From Emticicia sp. (GTDB lineage Bacteria > Bacteroidota > Bacteroidia > Cytophagales > Spirosomataceae), in contig JALQYE010000024.1 of assembly GCA_023254245.1 (NCBI GenBank), forward strand, positions 1 to 34,473: 34,473 nt of DNA, in the 5' to 3' direction. The notes under the pieces are model-generated. The model saw only the letters and a list, made by a program, of their open reading frames with translations, ran no database searches and was not told where the DNA came from. The position numbers and the translations under genes are program-made. The first letter of the stretch is position 1. The number at the start of each line of letters is the position of its first letter. Shown piece after piece: positions 27,555 through 34,473 of this stretch.

Positions 27555-29066
27555 ATGAAAAAAGCAAAAATGACTGTGAAACCAAGATATATTGTCCTTA
27601 TTATACTGTTAATCAGCCAGTTGAGTGGTTTCTCGCAAACCTACACGGCAGAACAGATAAAAGAAGACCTTGTTAATCTCAAAAATGAGATTGAAAAATA
27701 TCATCCAGACCCTTTCAAATATATTTCAAAAGAGCGTTTTACGTTTTTACAAGATTCGATACTACAGAAAGTTTCGGGGCGTTATTCGCTCCGTGAAGCT
27801 TATTTTACCTTTTTACCGCTGGTGCAGGCTGTTGGTTGCGGACATACACACATGTCGCCTGACCGCAGGCTACTTTCTAAAAGCAACTCATACTCCGAAC
27901 GCCCAAAGTTCTTTCCGTTTAGTGTGCGATACATCAATAATCAATTGTTGGTTTCCAGAAATTATTCTGCCGATAAAAAGATTACCCGTGGCACCCAGAT
28001 TTTAGAAATTGACGGTCAGCCTGTAAAGAAAGTTTTAGAACATTTAGAGAAGATTTCGTATTACAATGGCGATGGAATAAACCCCAATGCCAGAAAATAT
28101 TATGCGATTAGAGAGTTCAGAAAATTGTATTATTTATGGAAAGGTGAAGAAGATAATTTCTTGATAACGTATCTCAAACAAGGGCAGAATAAACCTAAAA
28201 CTACAAAAATAGAGGGACAAAGCATAGATTTTATGGAAAAGATGCTCGAAACACGTTATCCCGATGTTGATGAAGACACCACAGGAATTGTATCTTATCG
28301 GTTAATTGATACAACTCAAAAAGTGGCAATGGTTGATATTCGTTCGTTTATGTACGGTATAAAGGATTACGGCAAAAACACTAACTTTGAAGGTGAAACT
28401 CGCAAAATTTTCAGAAAACTGGAGGAAAATAAAATTGAAAATTTAATTTTGGACTTAAGGGGAAACTCGGGTGGAATCATTGACTATTCAATTTTCTTTC
28501 TACGGTATTTTGCCAATCAACCTTTTGATGCTTACAAATTAGGATTCAGAGACGAAGGCCTACAACGACTCAAACAAGATTACAAAAAATATGACGCTTA
28601 TTTGGCCAAAGAAGCGGCATCAAGGCTCAATAAAGAGTTTACGGTACGAGACTCAGACGGCTACCTTGAAAGCAAATACCAACAGAAACAACGCCCACAC
28701 GACGAATTTAGGTTTAATAAAAATGTGTATGTGCTGATGAATGGCGGTACGTTTTCGGCGGCAGCATTATTAGTTTCAAAACTTCATAATATGGGTGTGG
28801 GTACGTTTGTGGGCATGACCTGCGGCGGAGCATACGATGGCTGCTCAGCAGCTCAGTTTTCTTCAATTAAATTACCTAATACTGAACTGGAGATTTCACT
28901 GCCATTGGGAAGGATTCTCTATAATGTTGATGCCCAAAAATATAATAAGCCAATTTTACAGCCTGACTTTGAGGTAAATCCCAATCTTGAGGATTTCTTG
29001 AATAATGAAGATACGGTATTGAAATATACACTCAATCTGATTAAAAACAAGGTTAAAATTAGATAG
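27555..29066 (+). CDS. S41 family peptidase (tail-specific protease-like), secreted
   Basis: Signal peptide; NLILDLRGNSGGIIDYSIFFLRYF and catalytic-Ser region NGGTFSAAALLVSKLHNMGVGTFVG. Confidence 0.85.
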   Translation: MKKAKMTVKPRYIVLIILLISQLSGFSQTYTAEQIKEDLVNLKNEIEKYHPDPFKYISKERFTFLQDSILQKVSGRYSLREAYFTFLPLVQAVGCGHTHMSPDRRLLSKSNSYSERPKFFPFSVRYINNQLLVSRNYSADKKITRGTQILEIDGQPVKKVLEHLEKISYYNGDGINPNARKYYAIREFRKLYYLWKGEEDNFLITYLKQGQNKPKTTKIEGQSIDFMEKMLETRYPDVDEDTTGIVSYRLIDTTQKVAMVDIRSFMYGIKDYGKNTNFEGETRKIFRKLEENKIENLILDLRGNSGGIIDYSIFFLRYFANQPFDAYKLGFRDEGLQRLKQDYKKYDAYLAKEAASRLNKEFTVRDSDGYLESKYQQKQRPHDEFRFNKNVYVLMNGGTFSAAALLVSKLHNMGVGTFVGMTCGGAYDGCSAAQFSSIKLPNTELEISLPLGRILYNVDAQKYNKPILQPDFEVNPNLEDFLNNEDTVLKYTLNLIKNKVKIR

Positions 29067-29074
29067 TTTCTTTA

Positions 29075-29160
29075 GTCAACGGTCAGCAGTCAACGGCGAG
29101 CAGCAGTAAGCAATAACCAGTAACAAGTACACTAATAACAAGTACACCAATCTCCAGTCC
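29075..29160. repeat. Degenerate short-word repeat between the two S41 genes
   Basis: AGTCAACGG-type words (agtcaacggtcagcagtcaacggcgagcagcagtaagc) then TAACAAGTAC at 29121-29130 and 29136-29145; CCAGTAACAAGTAC (29117-29130) also at 16463-16476. Confidence 0.6.
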
Positions 29161-29177
29161 CTCAGTAACCAACCCTT

Positions 29178-30635
29178 ATGCAAAAAATACTTTTTCTTTT
29201 ACTATTCCCACTCCTTCTACAAGCACAAAAATCAAAAGATACTTTTTCGCCCGAGGAAATTAGGGCAGATATGGCTTTTCTGAAAAAACGGTTTGAGAAA
29301 ATACACCCAGGAATGTATTATTATGTGAGCCAAGAAGCCTATAATCAGCTATATGATTCTCTCTATAATTCTATTAATCAGCCACTTAACTATCTGGAAA
29401 CATTTCGAGTTTTATCTCAATTAGTGACAAACGTTAAAGATGGACACACCAATTTGCGATACGATAAGAAACGATTCCATAAGAAAAATGCCAAGTTTGT
29501 ACCTTTTTATCTTCGCAAAATTGACAAAAAATATTATTTAGCCTTGAATTACTCAGCCGACTCGACCATAATCCGAGGAAGTGAGGTGTTGGCTTTCAAC
29601 GACGAACCCGTTGGTCAATTAATGCAGAAACTCAAAGTATTTGTATCGAGCGATAAAGGAAACGAACACGTAAAAGACTACTATACAGTAAGTGCTTTTC
29701 CTACTTATTTTAAAAGGTATTTCGGAGAAGTCGATTCGATTAAAATCTCTTATCGTTTACCCAAAAACGATACTGTTTTCAATAAAAAAGTAGCTTGCCA
29801 AACGAACGCCGAAATTTTGAAAATAGATAAAAAACGCTACAAAAATCTCAATCGACCGAACCTTGCACTCAAAATAATGGATAGTGTTAATCACATTGCC
29901 AAATTGGATATTACAGAGTTTACGATGAGTGGGAAATTTCTGGATTTCAGTAACCAAAAATTCAAGCGAGTGTTGAGAGCAAGATTCAAAACCATAAAAG
30001 ACCTCAAAGTAGAGCACTTGATTGTTGATTTCAGAGCCAATGGCGGTGGATTTATTCCGAATATTTCTCGTTTCCTAAAATACCTTTCACCCAAGTCTTT
30101 TACGTTGGTTGACACGCTGGCTTTAAAGAAAAAAGCCTATTTTACACTTTTCAAGCCCTATTATTTTGGCCCACCGCTGGTAATGTGGTTAGGTTTCACG
30201 AAAAGAGCTGGCGAATTTATGTATCGGGTAAATAAACGAAACGACAAACAAAAACCTGAAAAAGAACTGGCTTATCGTGGAAAAACCTATTTTCTGACCG
30301 ACCCAGGTTGTTATTCGGCCACTACATTTACGCTAAACTTGGCCAAAGACATGGGCATTCCCGAAAAAATCGTTGGTCAACAAGTGGGTGGGGCTTCGTG
30401 GGGAAGTTTTGCGGTCAATTGGAGTGATTTTAAACTTCCAAACACTAAGTTTATTGTGCATACGCCCTTAATGAAAATCAGCCATAATTTGCCCAATAAT
30501 ATAAGTAATGACTTTTTCCTACAACCTGACTACGAAGTAAATCGCAATCGTGAAGAACTACTTAAGAATAATACAAGCGTGGTTGATTTTACAGTGGAGA
30601 TGATTAGACAGAGCAAGGCTTTGAGAGAAAAGTAA
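29178..30635 (+). CDS. S41 family peptidase, paralogue of the upstream gene
   Basis: Signal peptide; EHLIVDFRANGGGFIPNISRFLKYL and DPGCYSATTFTLNLAKDMGIPEKIVGQQVGGASWGSF. Confidence 0.83.
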   Translation: MQKILFLLLFPLLLQAQKSKDTFSPEEIRADMAFLKKRFEKIHPGMYYYVSQEAYNQLYDSLYNSINQPLNYLETFRVLSQLVTNVKDGHTNLRYDKKRFHKKNAKFVPFYLRKIDKKYYLALNYSADSTIIRGSEVLAFNDEPVGQLMQKLKVFVSSDKGNEHVKDYYTVSAFPTYFKRYFGEVDSIKISYRLPKNDTVFNKKVACQTNAEILKIDKKRYKNLNRPNLALKIMDSVNHIAKLDITEFTMSGKFLDFSNQKFKRVLRARFKTIKDLKVEHLIVDFRANGGGFIPNISRFLKYLSPKSFTLVDTLALKKKAYFTLFKPYYFGPPLVMWLGFTKRAGEFMYRVNKRNDKQKPEKELAYRGKTYFLTDPGCYSATTFTLNLAKDMGIPEKIVGQQVGGASWGSFAVNWSDFKLPNTKFIVHTPLMKISHNLPNNISNDFFLQPDYEVNRNREELLKNNTSVVDFTVEMIRQSKALREK

Positions 30636-30689
30636 AAACCTTTTCCACCTCAATTGGTTTAAATAAAAGCAATCAAGTGAAAAGTTTTT

Positions 30690-30875
30690 ATGCCCCGCCG
30701 TACTTCCATTAATGATATTCAAGAGATTACTGACTTAAATAATTTGGAGCGAATCGTACAAGATAAACGTAACGATAAGCGTGCCGATGCCAAGAAAAAC
30801 AGGCGAAATAGGCATTACACCAAAGTCTTAATCAAATACCAAATTAAAGATGGTTTTATAGGTGATGAAGCATAA
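30690..30875 (+). CDS. Small highly charged hypothetical protein (61 aa)
   Basis: Complete ORF in an otherwise empty gap, Lys/Arg-rich; no family recognised. Confidence 0.5.
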   Translation: MPRRTSINDIQEITDLNNLERIVQDKRNDKRADAKKNRRNRHYTKVLIKYQIKDGFIGDEA

Positions 30876-30913
30876 AAAAAATGGTACTTCTGAGCTAAAT
30901 CCTCAAAAGTACC
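30873..30913 (-). terminator. Terminator of the sodium:solute symporter gene
   Basis: GGTACTTcTGAG (30883-30894) / CTCAaAAGTACC (30902-30913) with A8 run on + strand (T-run on minus). Confidence 0.75.
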
Positions 30914-30933
30914 ACTTGTAAAAACTTTTCTTA

Positions 30934-32589
30934 TTACCAGAAAATAGTATAAATAATCGTAAAAATTGCCACTACAACTGCCGCTCCGATAGCGAAAGTT
31001 CTATCAACTTTAAACCATTCTTTCTTCACTTCAAAAGCATTTTCTTGGTCTTTGCCTTTTCCTTCAATCAAACTAATAATTACGTGAACCAACGAACAAA
31101 TCCAGAATACTACTCCCATACGATTTAAGAATGGGAATTCGGGATAAAGGTTTTCAATAACTGCCGAAAGGGCAATACTCAAAATAGCAGCCGTTAAAGC
31201 ACCATTAGCAGTAGCTTTTTTCCAGAAGAATCCGAGCAAGAAAATACTCAAAATACCTGGCGAGATATAACCTGTGTAAACCTGAATATACTCAAATGCT
31301 TGTCCGAAATTAGCCAAAAGTGGACTCACAATCAGAGCAATAATAAATGCAATAATGATGGCTACTCGACCCGTCCAAACGGTTTGTTTTTCGGTCAGGT
31401 TTTTATTGAAGAATTTTTTATGAATATCCAATACATAAATCGTTGAAATACTGTTGGCTTTTCCTGCTAATGATGCTACGATGGCCGCCGTAAGTGCAGC
31501 AAAAGCTAAACCTTTCAAGCCAACTGGCAATAGGTTTAATAGTACAGGATACGCATTATCGGGTTTTACGACCCCATTGCTCGTGATGCCATTGACGATA
31601 GAAGCATCGGCATTTTCTTGAAAAATCACATAAGCCGCCAAACCTGGTAAAACCACAATAAATGGCATCAACATCTTCATGAATGCTGCAAACAAAACGC
31701 CATTTCGAGCCGTTGAAATATCTGCACCCAAAGCACGTTGAGTCATGTATTGATTACAACCAAAATAGTTAAGGTTATTTACCCACTGCCCGCCAATGAT
31801 AAACATCATAATACCTGGTAATTGCTTATAGGCATCAATAAAGCCACCTTTTCCGTCGTGCACTTGATACTGATTAGGCTTAAAAATCATGTGCAAATGA
31901 CTGTCGGCTTTTTGAGCAATTAAGTTTATACCTTCAAACACACCCGCACCTGTACCCACTTTATTTGATAATAAATCGAGAGCCAAATAGGTAGTTGCCA
32001 AACCTCCGAAAATCAAACAAACTACCTGAATTACATCAGTATAGCCAATTACTTTCATACCTCCGAGCGTGATAATTACAGCAAAAACTGTCAAGAAAAT
32101 GGCACAAGTCATAAAGCTAAAACCTGTCATTTTTTCCAAACTCAAGCCTCCGAGATAGATAATAGAAGTAAGATTAACGAAAATATAAAGGAAAAGCCAA
32201 AAGACCGCCATGATGGTTGCCAGACGTTTGTCGTAGCGTTTGGCCAGAAATTGTGGCATCGTAAAAATCTTATTATTGAGATACATCGGCAGAAAATAAA
32301 CCGCCACAATAATCAACGAAACGCCACCCAATAATTCATAAACAGAAATGGCGATACCGAGCTGAAAAGCCTGCCCGCTCATACCAATAAATTGCTCAGC
32401 CGAGATGTTTGAAGCGATGATTGATGCACCAATTGCCCACCATGTGAGTGAACCTTCGGCTAAAAAAAAGTCTTTACTGTCGGCCGATTGTTTGCCTTTG
32501 TTTTTGTAAATCCAATAGCCGTAAGAAGATACGATAACGAAATAAATCAAAAAGATTACGTAATCGAGCGTTTCGAGTCCAAGAGTCAT
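30934..32589 (-). CDS. Sodium:sugar symporter, SSS family (SglT-like)
   Basis: About 13 TM segments; DFFLAEGSLTWWAIGASIIASNISAEQFIGMSGQAF, NYFGCNQYMTQRALGA, AFAALTAAIVASLAGKANSISTIYVLDI typical of SGLT/SSS transporters. Confidence 0.93.
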   Translation of the reverse strand: MTLGLETLDYVIFLIYFVIVSSYGYWIYKNKGKQSADSKDFFLAEGSLTWWAIGASIIASNISAEQFIGMSGQAFQLGIAISVYELLGGVSLIIVAVYFLPMYLNNKIFTMPQFLAKRYDKRLATIMAVFWLFLYIFVNLTSIIYLGGLSLEKMTGFSFMTCAIFLTVFAVIITLGGMKVIGYTDVIQVVCLIFGGLATTYLALDLLSNKVGTGAGVFEGINLIAQKADSHLHMIFKPNQYQVHDGKGGFIDAYKQLPGIMMFIIGGQWVNNLNYFGCNQYMTQRALGADISTARNGVLFAAFMKMLMPFIVVLPGLAAYVIFQENADASIVNGITSNGVVKPDNAYPVLLNLLPVGLKGLAFAALTAAIVASLAGKANSISTIYVLDIHKKFFNKNLTEKQTVWTGRVAIIIAFIIALIVSPLLANFGQAFEYIQVYTGYISPGILSIFLLGFFWKKATANGALTAAILSIALSAVIENLYPEFPFLNRMGVVFWICSLVHVIISLIEGKGKDQENAFEVKKEWFKVDRTFAIGAAVVVAIFTIIYTIFW

Positions 32590-32730
32590 TAGTAATTGTA
32601 TTAGGGTTGATTATGAGTCGTGAATATATCAATAAATTCTTTAAATCATTATATTTTGATTATCAATTCATCATTATTTAATAAAATAGTATGATAATTG
32701 AAAAAGTGAATTTCTCTGCAAGAATTGAAC

Positions 32731-32763
32731 CGAAGCCATTTATGGCTAATGTAAATGGCTTCG
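32731..32763. repeat. Perfect 12-bp inverted repeat between GH51 and symporter genes
   Basis: CGAAGCCATTTA (32731-32742) / TAAATGGCTTCG (32752-32763), 9-nt loop; no T tract on the minus strand. Confidence 0.7.
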
Positions 32764-32778
32764 ATTTATAAATAAACT

Positions 32779-34473
32779 TTATTTTTTAATTCTAAAAACC
32801 TTAAATGAATAAGGTTCTAAAATAAGTTTTGTTTTTCCTTGAGTAATGCTGATTAGGCTCTCGGAGGGAACAATTTTAGTTGGTTCATTAATAGTATTGA
32901 AATTCTTGATATCTTTCTCAAACATCGAAATCACTTTTCCATCGACTTTTTGGGGTAACCCACTAATATTCAAATCAATCGAATGCGTTTCACTCGAAGT
33001 ATTTACCAATTTTATGATGATTTCATTCGTTTTTTCATCAATCGAAGATGCTCCATAAAGACCGTTTTTACCCGTTAGATTCTCTCCATTACTTTTTATC
33101 GAAATAGTTTTCGTACCTGCATTATTGGCGTATAATTTTTGTACGTAATAATTTGCCGTTCCGAACGAAGTTAGGTTATCGAACCAAATCAAATCGGGAG
33201 TCCACTGCCAACGATTTACATGAGCAAAAAGTGGAGCATACGAAGTCATATAAACTACATCAGCGTTACGTTCTAAACCTGTCATGAATGCCGCTTCCGA
33301 TAACGCACATTCCCAGTTGTTTTTATTATCTGGTGTAGCTACGCCATTACTCTGAGCGGCATATTCGCCCGCAAATATTTTATAACGATTACGGTCATAA
33401 TTATCATAGCGAGTAGCATTATCTCTAAACCACTTTGGTTCTTTATAATAATGTTCATCAACAATCTGGGCATTGAGTTTGGGTAAAACTTTTTCGGCTT
33501 GCTCAAATAACTCTCCATCAGACGAAGGGCCAGTTCCCGAAACTAATTTAATATTCGGATATTTGGCATGAACAGCTTTTGAGATAATGCTGTAACGCTC
33601 GAAATATTCTTCACCCCATTGTTCATTTCCTACACCGAGCATTTGCAGGTTGAACGGTGTTGGATGCCCCATTTCGGCACGTAAAGCACCCCATTTTGTA
33701 TCCGTGCCACCATTGGCAAACTCAATTAAGTCGAGGGCATCTTGCACAAATGGGTCGAGGTCTTCTAAAGGTTGCATTTCCGAAGAATTGAACTGACAAG
33801 CCAATCCACATGAAAGAATCGGTAAGGGTGTTGCTCCAATATCTTCACACATCAAGAAATATTCGTAGAAACCTAAACCAAAAGTTTGGTAATAGTCAGG
33901 CGTTAGGCGATGCTTGAACTCCATATTCCAACGATTGACAATTTGTTGACGATTCTCAATCTTACCAACGGTTTTCTTCCATTGATAACGCTCAGCGAGT
34001 GTTCGACCTTCTACAATACAACCGCCAGGAAAACGTACAAAACCAGGTTTCAAATCGGCCAATAGTTGCACCAAATCTTTACGCAATCCACCTTTACGGC
34101 CTTTCCAAGTTTCTTGCGGGAAGAGCGAAATCATATCAATATCCAATTGCCCTGCTCCCTTGAAAAACACATTTACTTTACAGTTTGGGTCTGTTTCGGT
34201 GGCTGTAATTACCCCTTCAATTCTTTGCCAATTCGAACCAAGTAAACTTACCGTCGTGCTTCCAATAACTTGATTTTTGCTATTGATGATTTCTACTGAA
34301 AGGCTAATACTACCTTTATTAAGTCGAGCTAAGGCCGAAAAATCGTACTTTTCTCCTTTTTTTATACCAATACCATCAAAACCTTCATTTTGTAAACCCA
34401 AGGCTTTGTTTTCATCACGTTTATCTACTCTTACAACTCGTGGGTTATTGGGGTTTCCTTTGGAGTTATTATA
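32779..34473 (-). CDS. Alpha-L-arabinofuranosidase, GH51-like (5' end truncated by window)
   Basis: VRFPGGCIVEGRTLAERYQWKKTVG, GVGNEQWGEEYFERY (acid/base region), IVDEHYYKEPKWF, IFAGEYAA; open frame continues without stop from the listed TTG start (34401) to the window edge. Confidence 0.92.
   Translation of the reverse strand, partial: YNNSKGNPNNPRVVRVDKRDENKALGLQNEGFDGIGIKKGEKYDFSALARLNKGSISLSVEIINSKNQVIGSTTVSLLGSNWQRIEGVITATETDPNCKVNVFFKGAGQLDIDMISLFPQETWKGRKGGLRKDLVQLLADLKPGFVRFPGGCIVEGRTLAERYQWKKTVGKIENRQQIVNRWNMEFKHRLTPDYYQTFGLGFYEYFLMCEDIGATPLPILSCGLACQFNSSEMQPLEDLDPFVQDALDLIEFANGGTDTKWGALRAEMGHPTPFNLQMLGVGNEQWGEEYFERYSIISKAVHAKYPNIKLVSGTGPSSDGELFEQAEKVLPKLNAQIVDEHYYKEPKWFRDNATRYDNYDRNRYKIFAGEYAAQSNGVATPDNKNNWECALSEAAFMTGLERNADVVYMTSYAPLFAHVNRWQWTPDLIWFDNLTSFGTANYYVQKLYANNAGTKTISIKSNGENLTGKNGLYGASSIDEKTNEIIIKLVNTSSETHSIDLNISGLPQKVDGKVISMFEKDIKNFNTINEPTKIVPSESLISITQGKTKLILEPYSFKVFRIKK

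Noticed and set aside
32718-32731. LacI-type operator-like TGCAAGAATTGAAC upstream of the symporter
   Set aside because: Too many mismatches and no symmetry compared with the susC/galK sites.
1-34473. tRNA/rRNA genes, integrases, toxin-antitoxin or defence systems
   Set aside because: None recognised on reading both strands; the lone NTase-like gene lacks a partner HEPN or antitoxin gene.

Overview
Chromosomal window from a Bacteroidota bacterium (probably Cytophagales-like, judged from protein families and promoter style only). From left to right: a SusC/SusD pair with an FG-GAP/ASPIC-UnbV lipoprotein; galactokinase; a five-gene minus-strand cluster (10340-15938) of secreted beta-rich proteins that resembles a chaperone-usher pilus operon; glpD; an OM beta-barrel protein; an NTase-like gene overlapping fadJ; an S66 LD-carboxypeptidase; a KirBac-type K+ channel; a housekeeping block (DUF721/DciA-like, YbbR, YajC, DUF1573, YtxH, NusB); two tandem S41 peptidases; a small basic protein; a sodium:sugar symporter; and a GH51 arabinofuranosidase truncated by the window end. 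The best candidate for an undescribed system is the pilus-like cluster: subunit / Ig-fold chaperone-like / Ig-barrel-regulatory-domain 'usher-like' OMP / two further subunits, with an intercistronic stem-loop after the first subunit. Second best is a shared LacI-type operator (GTGCAAACGATTGCAAA) upstream of both susC and galK, where the galK leader carries an intrinsic terminator between the apparent control region and the start codon. Several intergenic gaps hold degenerate short-word repeats. No tRNA, rRNA, CRISPR array or transposase was recognised. All family calls come from reading the translations; no database search was run.
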